Counted from the first letter of the stretch, positions 33,522 to 46,006 are shown. The stretch is 64,000 nucleotides of DNA from Siphonodentalium dalli (GCA_032622095.1 CP136062.1:14847710-14911709); one strand, 5' to 3'. A program made the numbers and translations. The notes: generated by a model from the letters alone, not told the origin.

Positions 33522-35754
33522 TATATATACTGCATGGAAAACAAAGGTGGGCAATAGTACTGCCCATTTGAAGCCTATTTTATGTAACTTGGAAATCAGG
33601 GAAATGAGTTGATAACTTGAGATCATGTCTAAAAGATGCGTGCGGAATCGTTTTTTTTCTTTTTTCGCAGGGACAGTGAGGTGCGAATATATTTCTGGAA
33701 AGTTCAAAACATTTTGGAAAGATCCTGGTGCATATGAATCCTGTCCGGCCAAACAGTCGATCGCGTGGTTCAATTGAAAAACAATTGCACTGAACAATGT
33801 GAATGTGGAAACATGGATTATTAAAATGCCTTATTAATTAGCTGGGAAAACAAGCTTTCGCGTTATCAACGCAATAGACTACCCGGTGTTTTGTTCCCGA
33901 AGACTGTACAGTAGAGCTGAAACGGTTGACCCATTCTTCTAACCGGTTAACCATCGGGGTTAACCGGATTTCAACCGGTTAACCGCTAAATTTCTAGCGG
34001 ACTTCTCTCACACTAATTATGTCGACATTATGCCATGCTCCAGGGACAAACCTAGGTAAAAAGTAGTAGCTGAAATAAAGACCTTATTCACGTCATTTAA
34101 CGATATTCAAAAACACGCATTCACTGTTCTTTTGCTGGCTCTCGAGATGGGGAATGAGCAAGTGAAATTTGTGAATGGCAGGGGAGATCGCTTATTTGCC
34201 GTGATCAGCGTATGTTTGGGCATTTGTAAAACGAGTAAAATAGTATGGGTATTGGTAAAACGAGTAACAAAACTATATATTAAAGATCTGTAATATATCA
34301 TTATCATCATTGGTATATCCTCCAATGCATTATATATAAAGACAAGAAAGTAATAACTATAGAACAAAAAGGAAGGTCAGCTAGGTCAGACTCGCAGTCC
34401 TATTCAGTATTCGAGCTATTCGTCGGTATCATGATAGCAGACACTAATGTTGGGAGGTTATATAATTTACGTTTCGGTTTCTTTGGTAAAAAAAAACGAG
34501 AGGCCGATCACGATCGGCAGATGTTTAACCCATCCCTTGGCGATAGTAAATTGTTAAGATCAGAATCATAATCTTTTAATGTTGAATTATAGAGTATACT
34601 GTTATGATCTAAAGTAGTATATGACAAATGTACATAATAACCAGTAATAACACAAATTATTGGAATGTATGAGTCAATATAGAAGGGTTAATATAACATC
34701 TAAACTCTAGAGCCTGTCACCACTATCATAGTGTGAGCAGTTCTATTCATGTTGTTGCAAATTGCCATGTGAGATATCAAAATAATATAATTATTTATTT
34801 AATGGAAAAGGTTAAAAGACATGGAATGGGTAAAAGGGGTTAAATCACCTATCTCTGCCCTGTTTGATCCAATGTAGTCCCATCATCCAAGGACTTAGAG
34901 AGCTCCATTGGTCTAGTTAAATAAATTCACCTGGCTAAGTTGTGGTTAAAAAGATAGCTAAATCAATTTATCCAATAATTCACTGTCTCTTATACAGACC
35001 TAACATATGAGGGCTATAAATAACTCTCAAAGCAATAAACTATATTGTCTTTTATCTTGCTCACAGAGAAGCAGGTATTCATTAATTGTAAGTTACTTGG
35101 GTTATAATCTGGATAATTCTTAGTTTAAAAAGGGCCATATCTCTGGTATAACAAATTGGATCTAACCCATATTCAAACTAGTTCTGTATTTTGAGTTGAG
35201 AAACTCACATACCAAATTTGGTTCCTATCAGATGAAAAATGGTTGATTTATCGAAGTACATGTATGTGTGAATCATATGTCAAAGGACCATAACACCATT
35301 AAAAAAAATCCGATCAAACTCATATTCGAAATCAATCTGTATGTTGGTCTGAGAAACTCATACACCAAATTTGGTTCCAATCAGATAAAAAATGTTTGAG
35401 TTATGGCAGAATTCATGAATTCTAAGTCGAAAAAGGGCCATAACTCCGTTAAAAAAACTCCGATCAAACCCATATTCGAACTCGATCTGTATTTTGGGTC
35501 GAGAAACTCACATACCAAATTTGGTTCCGATCAGATAAAAAATGTTTGAGTTATGGCAGAATGCGTGAATTCTAAGTCGAAAAAGGGCCATAACTCTGTC
35601 AAAAAAAGTCGGATCAAACCCATATTCGAACTCGATCTGTATTTTGGGCTGAAAACCCCATATACAAAATTTGGTTTTGATCAGGTAAAAAATGTTTGAG
35701 TTATCGCATTACACGTAAAGTGTCTACGGACGGACAGACAGACAGACGGACGCA
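33522..35754 (+). repeat. Segmental duplication, copy 1
   Basis: Starts after a TA run at 'atactgcatggaaaacaaag' and is nearly identical to 36339-38724 at an offset of 2817 bases. Short ORFs (for example minus 33507-33797 and 34107-34367) are the same in both copies but have no recognised domain. The 3' part (from ~35130) is the ~150-bp 'gggccataactc' array. Near 33909 it contains CAGTAGAGCTGAAACGGTT and multiple 'aaccggtt' motifs. Confidence 0.95.
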
Positions 35755-35760
35755 AATTGC
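35130..35760 (+). repeat. ~150-bp 'gggccataactc' tandem units (four) ending in GGAC/GACA repeats
   Basis: Each unit reads 'aaaaagggccataactccgt', 'cgatcaaacccatattcgaa', 'accaaatttggttccgatca', 'aaaaatgtttgagttatggc'. The array ends at 'tacacgtaaagtgtctacgg' and a short (GGAC/GACA)n run. I associate this repeat type with mollusc genomes. Confidence 0.85.
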
Positions 35761-36338
35761 AAAACGTGACTGACATTACATGTTGTGACTGACATTACGC
35801 GTGACTGACATTACATATTTCAAATCTTGCTAGCGGTCAACTTAGACATCGAATGGTGCTTATTTTGAACACAGACATTGAGGCTCAGGTATATTGAGCG
35901 TCTCTAAGATATGGTTGTTATATTGTCATGCAATATTGTTTTATACCAAAAAAGGTAGTATTTTCGTGACTGACATTACATATGGTATGTAGATTCTGAA
36001 AATATTTTTCCCCAAATAGACATCAGTCACAGAAATATAAACCCAAGATGTGTTATAGCATGCATCGACCTATTTAAATACTGAAATACTACAGGTCAAT
36101 CTTAAATAATTGTTACTATTTGCTCAATTACTTACAAGCCACTTTTAGCAAAGGTTATAGTAGCACATGTGGGTTAACAATGGCATAAGCTTTCAGCACT
36201 AAAATGATGAATATGAGAGAGAGAAAAACTGTTTTCAATAACTTGAATACCATAACTATCAGATTTTCAAACTGTTTAGTCAATATTCAAGATTTAATTT
36301 TTTCACAAATTTCATTCTCCGTCGTGGAATTGCCCATA
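35755..36338. other. Unique sequence between the two duplicated copies
   Basis: Holds four copies of 'gtgactgacattaca' (35766-35820 and 35965). No gene recognised. This segment is the only sequence distinguishing a tandem duplication from an assembly repeat. Confidence 0.6.
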
Positions 36339-38724
36339 TATATATACTGCATGGAAAACAAAGGTGGGCAATAGTACTGCCCATTTGAAGCCTATTTTAT
36401 GTAACTTGGAAATCAGGGAAATGAGTTGATAACTTGAGATCATGTCTAAAAGATGCGTGCGGAATCGTTTTTTTTCTTTTTTCGCAGGGACAGTGAGGTG
36501 CGAATATATTTCTGGAAAGTTCAAAACATTTTGGAAAGATCCTGGTGCATATGAATCCTGTCCGGCCAAACAGTCGATCGCGTGGTTCAATTGAAAAACA
36601 ATTGCACTGAACAATGTGAATGTGGAAACATGGATTATTAAAATGCCTTATTAATTAGCTGGGAAAACAAGCTTTCGCGTTATCAACGCAATAGACTACC
36701 CGGTGTTATGTTCCCGAAGACTGTACAGTAGAGCTGAAACGGTTGACCCATTCTTCTAACCGGTTAACCATCGGGGTTAACCGGATTTCAACCGGTTAAC
36801 CGCTAAATTTCTAGCGGACTTCTCTCACACTAATTATGTCGACATTATGCCATGCTCCAGGGACAAACCTAGGTAAAAAGTAGTAGCTGAAATAAAGACC
36901 TTATTCACGTCATTTAACGATATTCAAAAACACGCATTCACTGTTCTTTTGCTGGCTCTCGAGATGGGGAATGAGCAAGTGAAATTTGTGAATGGCAGGG
37001 GAGATCGCTTATTTGCCGTGATCAGCGTATGTTTGGGCATTTGTAAAACGAGTAAAATAGTATGGGTATTGGTAAAACGAGTAACAAAACTATATATTAA
37101 AGATCTGTAATATATCATTATCATCATTGGTATATCCTCCAATGCATTATATATAAAGACAAGAAAGTAATAACTATAGAACAAAAAGGAAGGTCAGCTA
37201 GGTCAGACTCGCAGTCCTATTCAGTATTCGAGCTATTCGTCGGTATCATGATAGCAGACACTAATGTTGGGAGGTTATATAATTTACGTTTCGGTTTCTT
37301 TGGTAAAAAAAAACGAGAGGCCGATCACGATCGGCAGATGTTTAACCCATCCCTTGGCGATAGTAAATTGTTAAGATCAGAATCATAATCTTTTAATGTT
37401 GAATTATAGAGTATACTGTTATGATCTAAAGTAGTATATGACAAATGTACATAATAACCAGTAATAACACAAATTATTGGAATGTATGAGTCAATATAGA
37501 AGGGTTAATATAACATCTAAACTCTAGAGCCTGTCACCACTATCATAGTGTGAGCAGTTCTATTCATGTTGTTGCAAATTGCCATGTGAGATATCAAAAT
37601 AATATAATTATTTATTTAATGGAAAAGGTTAAAAGACATGGAATGGGTAAAAGGGGTTAAATCACCTATCTCTGCCCTGTTTGATCCAATGTAGTCCCAT
37701 CATCCAAGGACTTAGAGAGCTCCATTGGTCTAGTTAAATAAATTCACCTGGCTAAATTGTGGTTAAAAAGATAGCTAAATCAATTTATCCAATAATTCAC
37801 TGTGTCTCTTATACAGACCTAACATATGAGGGCTATAAATAACTCTCAAAGCAATAAACTATATTGTCTTTTATCTTGCTCACAGAGAAGCAGGTATTCA
37901 TTAATTGTAAGTTACTTGGGTTATAATCTGGATAATTCTTAGTTTAAAAAGGGCCATATCTCTGGTATAACAAATTGGATCTAACCCATATTCAAACTAG
38001 TTCTGTATTTTGAGTTGAGAAACTCACATACCAAATTTGGTTCCTATCAGATGAAAAATGGTTGATTTATCGAAGTACATGTATGTGTGAATCATATGTC
38101 AAAGGACCATAACACCATTAAAAAAAATCCGATCAAACCCATATTCGAAATCAATCTGTATGTTGGTCTGAGAAACTCATACACCAAATTTGGTTCCAAT
38201 CAGATAAAAAATGTTTGAGTTATGGCAGAATTCATGAATTCTAAGTCGAAAAAGGGCCATAACTCCGTAAAAAAAACTCCGATCAAACCCATATTCGAAC
38301 TCAATCTGTATTTTGGGTCGAGAAACTCACATACCAAATTTGGTTCCGATCAGATAAAAAATGTTTGAGTTACAGCAGAATTCATTAATTCTAAGTCGAA
38401 AAAGGGCCATAACTCCGTAATAAAAAGTCGGATCAAACCCATATTCGAACTCGATCTGTATTTTGGGCCGAGAAACTCACATACCAAATTTGGTTCCGAT
38501 CAGATAAAAAATGTTTGAGTTATGGCAGAATGCGTGAATTCTAAGTCGAAAAAGGGCCATAACTCTGTCAAAAAAAGTCGGATCAAACCCATATTCGAAC
38601 TCGATCTGTATTTTGGGCTGAAAACCCCATATACAAAATTTGGTTTTGATCAGGTAAAAAATGTTTGAGTTATCGCATTACACGTAAAGTGTCTACGGAC
38701 GGACAGACAGACAGACGGACGGAC
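36339..38724 (+). repeat. Segmental duplication, copy 2
   Basis: Nearly identical to 33522-35754, with rare substitutions and small indels. It carries one additional ~150-bp 'gggccataactc' unit (five against four), so its 3' end is offset by about 2969 instead of 2817 bases. Confidence 0.95.
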
Positions 38725-38746
38725 AGACGGACGGACGGACGGACGC
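38696..38746 (+). repeat. (GGAC/GACA)n microsatellite
   Basis: Tetranucleotide run at the end of the second ~150-bp array, longer than the matching run at 35727-35752. Confidence 0.9.
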
Positions 38747-40734
38747 ACGACGAGTGGTCAATCCGGACAACGACACTATGTTTACCATACATGGTATGGG
38801 TAAACATAAAAACCTCTGTTTCGGTTTTAGTATGCAATCACTTAACATATAGCAATTACTGCCAAATTGAGTGTTAATTAGTCCCACAGGCACAACCAGT
38901 TACATAGTAGCATGGAGTATCAATTTCCTTGATAAAAGGGAAGATTATTGAAGAAGTTTTGGGTTGCTTCAACTACGATGTCTGTTTGGTCACTCAATTG
39001 AATTGATCATACCGGTATTAAATCACAACAGGGATGAAGAACGGGAAGAGTGAAGACATTGTGCAGCTGATCTCAATCAAACTTTGTCGACTTACATAGT
39101 TTTATAAATAGTATGTCGTGGTGTGATTCCAATTTGAATTCATGTTGCTTCGTGCAGTATTAACTATTAGGTTACGAAAGCACGCATTGCCACACAACGC
39201 CACTTTTACGTTGTCACTTCCTTGTGTGCATTCAGACTTGATACACAGTGACTGCACACGTGCTTTTGTCGGAAGGGTCGGAATTGATTGAAGGTCGCCG
39301 ACACTTCCAGACAGTTCGAGAATTGCTACTAAGTATCTGATACTACCGCGTGTACCAATTAATACTTGCATTGCACTCTACTATCGGTGACATGGGATTT
39401 AGTATTAGTTTTGCATCATTTAACCTAATATTTTGAGGATTATTCACGTTCACATTCAACTGACAACAGGATGCGGTTACGTCCGGTTCATTTTTTTTCT
39501 AACCGGTTACGTCGCTAACCGGATGCTAACCGGTTAACCGTTTCAGCTCTACTGTACAGATCAGTCGCTAAGGGCATGTTCACACTGACACACTGTTAAT
39601 CAAAGATTAGCCAATGGTCGCGTGTCTTTTATTTAATTGCGTCGGTATTTGTAATTTACTTTTATGGTATTTGCCACTGAAGTGCAATGGCATACACACT
39701 TGATATCATTCTAATCAAATTAGTAATTTAACCCAATTTGTATATAATATAGCATCATCGGCAACCAATCGTCTTCACATCATTTATATGCACGATGTCT
39801 ATGTTGTTCTATTAAAACGTCAAACAAATCGTGCGTATTACTAAGACTATCATTAGTGTAATATATCAACTTGAGATAACAGAGATATTATGTCGGTACA
39901 CACAACTATTTCAGCGATGGATGAACTGAGATTTGATATCCAGATTTTCGTTATCGATCTCTCAAACGAGGGGCCAGCACTCGTGGTTCAAACTGTTGGT
40001 AAGACATCACAAAACATGCCAAATGTGTGATGGGTGCATTCTAGTTTATTATGTTTCTATGTGTAAATACTTATTATTAGTATTATTTATCTTATACAGG
40101 TTTGATGTTATACTGTGCATTAAATTTTAGCTATATCTTACATATGTGTGTTATACTCCAAGAAAGGACTATGCGCAACGTGACCTTTCACCTCACGACA
40201 TTGCTGTCTTAGCGACGTATCAACAAAAACTATCGCCTTGAAATTGGGTGACATCTACTTTAGCATTTCGGATGGTTTAAATAACATAAATTATCTGGAA
40301 TAAAATAGTAATGTAGCTACATATTCGATGAAACATGATTAATTGTCCCTAATAGGACTAATTTTAGCTTTCACTGTACATGTATCTGTTCCCGTCATTT
40401 TAGATAGCTTGCACCGCACAAAATTTGCTAAATTTACCATGTACACTTTTCTCAGAATTTGCCTGGTTATTTTCAATCTAGCGAATTATGAACTATAACA
40501 ACTAGTTTGAAAGACTTTGCTTTTTGTTTGAGAACATTGACATTTCATTGAAAGAGTTCCAATTTCTGAACATGGATTAATATTAAATCAGGAATTATAT
40601 CTTGTTTATTGCTGACAAATAACCCCAATGTTCCATAAATCCGTGACCTTATCACATGTACTGTAACTGCGTATTCATGCGTAACGGGAATTGCTCTTCG
40701 AAATTACCAAATTACTTTTCAAAATTACTAGATC
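38747..40734. other. Intergenic stretch with an inverted end of the CAGTAGAGCTGAAACGG type
   Basis: 39480-39556 contains 'ctaaccggttacgtcgctaa', 'ctaaccggttaaccgtttca' and 'gctctactgtacagat'. This is the inverse of the motif at 33905-33970 and 36722-36790, so it may be the right end of a DNA element whose left end lies in the duplication. No matching target duplication was found. The ORF at 39102-39371 (minus) is unrecognised. Confidence 0.5.
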
Positions 40735-40821
40735 ATGCCATGAATCTCTACCAATGCTAACGCCCGTAGAGATCATACTCCATCAGTTCAAAACCCGGGA
40801 ACTTTTTTTAAGTTTTGACAG

Positions 40822-41967
40822 TAGGGTCCTGCGAATTGGAGATTTAGATCGAATCGAATCAGATTGAAGAATTCGAATCGAATATCGAATCGAATATCGA
40901 ATTGAATATCGAATCGAATTATACATGTGTGTTGCATTCTCAATTAGGCATGTTTTGCCAACGATTAGATGATGTTTGAAACGTTCTATGAACTTCCATG
41001 AAGTTCCATCATAACTTATGTGGCGATGAACCGTCGATCGCGATACTATTAACTTCAATTGATTATTGTCGAGAAGAAAAAAAACCAGATCAAAACGTCC
41101 ATGCGGACGTCACAACGATTAATATATAACCGGCCTATCGGAACTAAAATCACGCAAAGTTTGTACAGTTTGCATGTACATGCAAAATTGCAAATGGGCA
41201 TTCGGAAACACCCGTTGTTGTAAACTTGAAGGTGCAACAACAGTCGCAGGGTAGCCTGTTTATGTAGTACTGGGTGCTTCTGGAACTGATGATTCCATAG
41301 ATGGGTCATTGTCCGAGATGCTTGCGATTTATACACCATGTTGTATTCGTCACACGTGTAGGTTCTTGCACTGCCTGAGAAGCTTATCATGTTTAAAATA
41401 AACATGAATAACGGACGACTTATTGTCAAGTGCCAAAGGAACACTCCGAAACTGACAGTCAACTTCAAAAGAAAACTCCACCAACATGCACTTTTCGACA
41501 GCTGAAACACGTGAAGTTTATATCATCAACGATGTCACATACAAATAACGCGGAACCTGAGATAGACAGTCGGCGGATAACACTAGCAGTTGCTCAGTCT
41601 CATAGTTATTATAATTTACGTGCGTCGTCGGCCCAACGGCGATTTCAGAGCTCTTGGCAACCATGTTCAAAGCTAGAATTCAGACGTATTTAGTGGTCCT
41701 AATCTGGTGGCTAATTACTGGCCATAAATTTATTTAATAGCATGGATATATTCGTGATGTACAATAAGAATTATAAAGCGCACATATTCATAATTTTAGG
41801 GAATTAAATGGCACAGAAACAGCTAAGAACGACGTGTGTACGTGTTCGTAAGCAGCTAATAATTTCATCCATATATATTCGAAATTTCGAGTTGGAAATC
41901 TCGACTCGAATTCGAATCGAATTTGACTTTCGAATCGAATCGAATATCGAATATTCGCAGGACCCTA
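40822..41967. mobile_element. hAT-type element (1146 bp) with perfect 8-bp target duplication
   Basis: The ends TAGGGTCCTGCGAAT and inverse are flanked on both sides by TTTGACAG (40814-40821 and 41968-41975). The intact opposite arm of the host foldback has this octamer once, confirming insertion. Both subterminal regions are rich in 'cgaatcgaat'. It is far shorter than an autonomous hAT element and carries only a transposase relic on the minus strand. Confidence 0.92.
41055..41510 (-). pseudogene. hAT transposase relic with degenerate BED zinc finger
   Basis: A 151-codon frame inside the hAT element. Residues about 48-79 have BED-finger spacing: a Cys, then three residues on a Tyr where the second Cys is expected, a Tyr-Lys, then THLWNHQFQKHP with the His-x4-His pair. 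BED fingers bind DNA in hAT transposases, which fits the element's ends and 8-bp duplication. The Cys-to-Tyr change and the absence of the catalytic DDE/dimerisation regions make it non-functional. The N-terminal ~40 residues are hydrophobic and probably not original coding sequence. Confidence 0.55.
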
Positions 41968-42769
41968 TTTGACAGGGAACCGTATAAAGTCGGAAAAAAT
42001 AACGCGGGGAATGTACTTCTTTGTTCATACCTGTTGCTTAATGATTTATTCATCGGTGAAGTTCCCAGCTCGAGATTACATTGAGACCCGATTCCGCGAT
42101 AAATATTTATTTTATTCCCTGTCGCCAAATTCAGGCCATAAGCGGCCGCACGCGGTAGCAATTCTGTGTCAAGCTCTCCCTGCGTAACACACACTCACAC
42201 AATCCAATGCGACGGCAGTCTCTGTTATCGGGGACACCGCAGGCCGTAGTATACAAGTTTCTTCACAACGGAGACAGATACAAATGATTTATGCACGAAA
42301 CAATGTTTTATTCCAAATCAATGGCAATATAAAGCAGATATTATAGTGTGTATTAATCCAGTGTGAGTGTTACGCAGGGGGAGCTTGACCAGCTTTGTAA
42401 CCGGTTCGGTGGCTGGAAATTATACTTTAGTTATAGTTTCGGTCATCGACCAATCAGAATTGCTACCGCGTGCGGCCGCTTACGGCCTGAATTTGGCGAC
42501 AGGGAATAAAATAAATATTTATCGCGGAATCGAGTCTCAAAAGTCACGTAAATAATGTAATCTCGAGCTGGGAACTTCACGTACCGATGAATAAATCATT
42601 AAGCAACAGGTATGAACAAAGAAGTACATTCCCCACATTATTGTTTCGACTTTATACGGTTCCCTGTCAAAACTTTAAAAAAGTTCCCGGGTTTTGAACT
42701 GATGGAGTATGATCTCTACAGGCATTAGCATTAGTAGAGATTCATGGCATATGTATATAATAATAATAT

Positions 42770-42901
42770 ATAGTGTGTTTTGAGATGTGACCATGTGTTT
42801 TATCTCAACTCGTCAGAAGTACGATTTTTCGTTCGGCAGAGCCTCGCGAACAAATCATACTTCTAGCTCATTGAGATAAAACACATCTCAAAACACACTA
42901 T
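42770..42901. repeat. Palindrome with GGCAGAGCC tip
   Basis: 'atagtgtgttttgagatgtg' is inverted at the right end. Arms are about 55 bp with one small insertion ('accatgtg'), and the tip 'gttcggcagagcctcgcgaac' forms its own stem. Confidence 0.85.
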
Positions 42902-43004
42902 GCTATTATCGACAATTTATCGTATATGTATTATCATTGTGTCAATCTCCTGTATACATTGGCACTAGTGACACTGACACTGTGAGTGTGACACTGACAG
43001 TGCA

Positions 43005-44268
43005 GTTCTGAACGGAACGTCGAAATACCAAGCAGTACGGTACTAAGCAGAACAAAGCAGAACCAAGCTGAAGAAAACTAAGGCGGAAAATGACACTTAA
43101 AGCATGTTTTGTGGTGTATAATGGAGAAATAAACCATAATAATGCAACATGACGTGGTTTTATTTGACTTTTGATGACACAGCGAGCATAAAACTAGAAA
43201 ACAGTGCGGCGATCGCGAAAAACTTCAGCTTGGTATTTCGTCATTTACAGGTACTGCTTGGTTTATCAGCGATAGGTGATAATTAATTTTCGGGAACATA
43301 TGGCATGGTGAACGTGTACATTTTATACGAGATGGTGATCGGTGAAAACAAAAGAGCTAGTCGGTGGTCATGAATTATAGAGAAGAGTGCAGTAACACAG
43401 ATCTATGTTTTGCATATATATAATTTTACAATGTTTACTTACGATTGCAATAAACTATTTGAAAATTATTTGTCTTGTGGTTAGTATTGTACTCTCCGAA
43501 CCATTTCCGCATGAGTACATGCTGTATTTTAACTCAACAACCGATTTACTACTTCTAAGAAGTCCGGGGCGTGCTGAGATGTTCGCACTTGTCCAGTATG
43601 ATCCATCTAAACTACCATACTGTACGAATGGACTTGTAATAATAACGGGGAAGGGGGGGGGGGGCGCTAATATTTGAGTGAGAATGCAGACGAAAATGGC
43701 CAACAAAACACGTTTTTTCTCGCGAATAAAGCCTGCCAAATTCATTCTGGCATATATTAATTATCAGTATCACCTATCAGCGGATAAACTAATCCATGAG
43801 ACAGAAGTTTGTGTTCGCGTTATACAAAACATCTAACAAAAACTCAGTATTGAACCAAACTCCACCAAACTTCGTATAGTAATAGTTTGAACGTGAATAC
43901 ATATACCAGATAAAGGATGAGGGGAGTTTAAACAAGTCGATACTACTACTGGACGTGATAGAAATTATTAGTCTTTTCGCGAACCAAGCAATTCAATTAT
44001 CACCTATCGCTGATAAACCAACCAGTACCTGTCAACGACGAAAAACCAAGCTGAAGTTTTTCGCGATCGCCCCACTGTTTTCTAGTTTTACGTTCGCTGT
44101 GTCATCAAAAGTCAAATAAAACCACGTCATGTTGCATTATGTTGAATTATGGTTTATTTCTTCATTATACACCACAAAAAATGCTTTAAGTGTCATTTTC
44201 CGCCTTGGTTTTATTCTGCTTGGTACTGCTTGGTACTGCTTGGTATTTCGACGCACCCGTTCTGAACC
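43005..44268. mobile_element. Inverted-repeat element with ~285-bp arms
   Basis: Left arm 43005-43290 and right arm 43975-44268 are inverted with few mismatches ('cgtcgaaatacc', 'ggcggaaaatgacacttaaa', 'gacttttgatgacacagcg', 'gcgatcgcgaaaaacttcag', 'ttatcagcgataggtgataa'). The outer arms contain a 10-bp 'ttggtactgc' repeat. The interior (43291-43974) holds a 90-codon ORF with a hydrophobic start and a G-rich run (43649-43663). I see no transposase. Confidence 0.8.
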
Positions 44269-44790
44269 CAACATTTTAAATTATCAACAACAACAAATTA
44301 ATGTCTCACTTGGTCGTCACCCTGTTGAGCTAAAGTCGAGAGGTTGTCTATCGGGATATTTGCTGTTCTTAAATGATGTTGAAGGTCCCTAAGGATTCCA
44401 AAATCCTGAGATCCCATCACTTTCTAGTTAATTTGTTGTTGTTAAAATCTAGTAGGAATTTCTTGTAAGTGTTGCTTGAAAGTTTCCTTATTTCGTGGGT
44501 TAAGCATAAACTTCCGGTGTTGCCTGGGTGTGTCTAAAAGCCCGGGATGACAGCTGGTAAATTTATCGCACGGATCCGGTGGCATTTCATTAACTCCCAA
44601 TCGACTAGAAACACGACTATATCGAATACATTTTACGTATCAATTTGACAACAACGTACACTCTATTTATATTTATTTATATTTATATATTATATATATA
44701 TGTGTGTGTTTATAATTGTCAGGTACCTAATTACGACACGTTATTATCGTGGTTTAGATCGCTAACATCAAATACTATACACCAAAAAAA
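44269..44790. other. Intergenic stretch with AT-rich simple repeat
   Basis: 44662-44712 is (TTTA)n/(TA)n/(TG)n. No gene recognised. Confidence 0.5.
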
Positions 44791-45460
44791 TTGTGCCACC
44801 GCAGACGCTACGATTAAAATCGTTAGTGGGGAAAATCGTAGGTGGAGAAATCGTAGCTTGTCCACAGACGCTACGGCGCTGCGATCTTTGCAGCTACGAT
44901 TTTATCAACGTGATCGATCACATGATAGCAAAATGTTACACCACATTATCCGCATTATGCAACTGAATACATATGGCATGTATCTCAATGTTCTAAACTA
45001 ACAAGTTGATGTTGAAAGTTCAAGTGAAATTGAATATTTTTTTAATTTTGACATTTTTGTACCTGTCAACTCAACAGGCTCAGCTGCCCCAATTGAATTT
45101 CAACAATTGCGGCAGCCCTCTACTCCTTGCCTGATATGTGGTATAGGTCTGCACTCCCTGCCGTGCCACATCTCCACCAATGTGGCCTCGTTTTTGTAAG
45201 TGCAAGAAATTCGTAAACTTTGCGCCATTTTTGAATGTTTTCTTTTCGTGGTATTTACAACATGACCAATGCGACAGTGGTCATGTGACAGCTACGATCG
45301 CGCGCGTTGCCAAGGTCACGCCACGATTTTCCTGGTAAAATCAAAAAGTGCTTGATTGCTACGATTTGGCTACGATATTGTCGTGGGCATGCGCATTGGA
45401 TGCTTCCTCCTGCGATTTTCCCCACTTACGATTTTAATCGCAGCGTGTGCGGTGGCACAA
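44791..45460. mobile_element. Inverted-repeat element with ~50-bp ends (TTGTGCCACCGCA)
   Basis: The first ~50 bases from TTGTGCCACCGCAGACGCTA are inverted at the right end with about four mismatches, including 'cgattaaaatcgt' and 'gtggggaaaatcg'. The octamer-like 'ctacgat'/'atcgtag' recurs many times in both subterminal regions. No target duplication identified and no transposase. Confidence 0.8.
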
Positions 45461-45553
45461 AGGCGCATTGGTTGGCGTCGATGAAGGATTGCGCTGGGGG
45501 GCTGCTGAAAACAGTTTTTCTGTTAATTTTTTTTTATATTTTATAGGAATTAA

Positions 45554-46006
45554 AGATTCATTATCAGAAATAACGCTCCTAAATTACTATTTCTTTAGCA
45601 TCGGGGGTAAAACATATTTTATTCGAGTCGAGGAACCCACCCATCAAAGCTCAGAGTGATTAGATATCGATTTTTTAAGTTTGTTATTTCTCGAGATGTG
45701 CAATTATGTGTGGTCCAGAAATACGTATGTCGTCAATGGGACGGTCTTGCGGATGAAGATGGTAACTCTAAAAATAAGTGGTAAAATACGGCCAAATTTC
45801 GTGAACACTCAAGTGTTAATACGGCCATATTACGTTGAACAAAATGTTGATAAATAAAACATTCTGGGAAATTTGATACCATAGTTGATGTACAGTGGTT
45901 AGCATTATTTTGTTGAAATTAATCGATTCTGATAACTAAAGCGTAGTTTGGAGTAATGTTGTTGTATCTTGATGATATGGGGACCCTCTGATTGGATTGA
46001 GTACAT
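45554..46006 (-). mobile_element. TTAA MITE family 1, copy 3
   Basis: Reverse-orientation copy of 12742-13186, flanked by TTAA at 45550-45553 and 46007-46010. The right end reads 'tctgattggattgagtacat', the left end is more decayed. The body keeps 'ctaaattactatttctttag', 'ttcgagtcgaggaaccc' and 'tggtatcaa'-type sequence in inverse. Confidence 0.85.

Larger units (their letters stand above)
40735..42745. mobile_element. Foldback element with its left arm split by an hAT insertion
   Basis: The left arm (40735-40821 plus 41976-42200) is inverted at 42361-42745. Shared phrases are 'gagatcatactccatcagtt', 'caaaacccgggaactttttt', 'gacagggaaccgtataaagt', 'aagcggccgcacgcggtagc' and 'ccctgcgtaacac'. 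The ~160-bp centre is unique. A diverged copy of one arm is at 63768-64000. Confidence 0.85.

Noticed and set aside
43405-43677. 90-codon ORF with hydrophobic N-terminus
   Set aside because: It lies inside an inverted-repeat element and runs into a G homopolymer; no domain recognised, so it is not listed as a gene.
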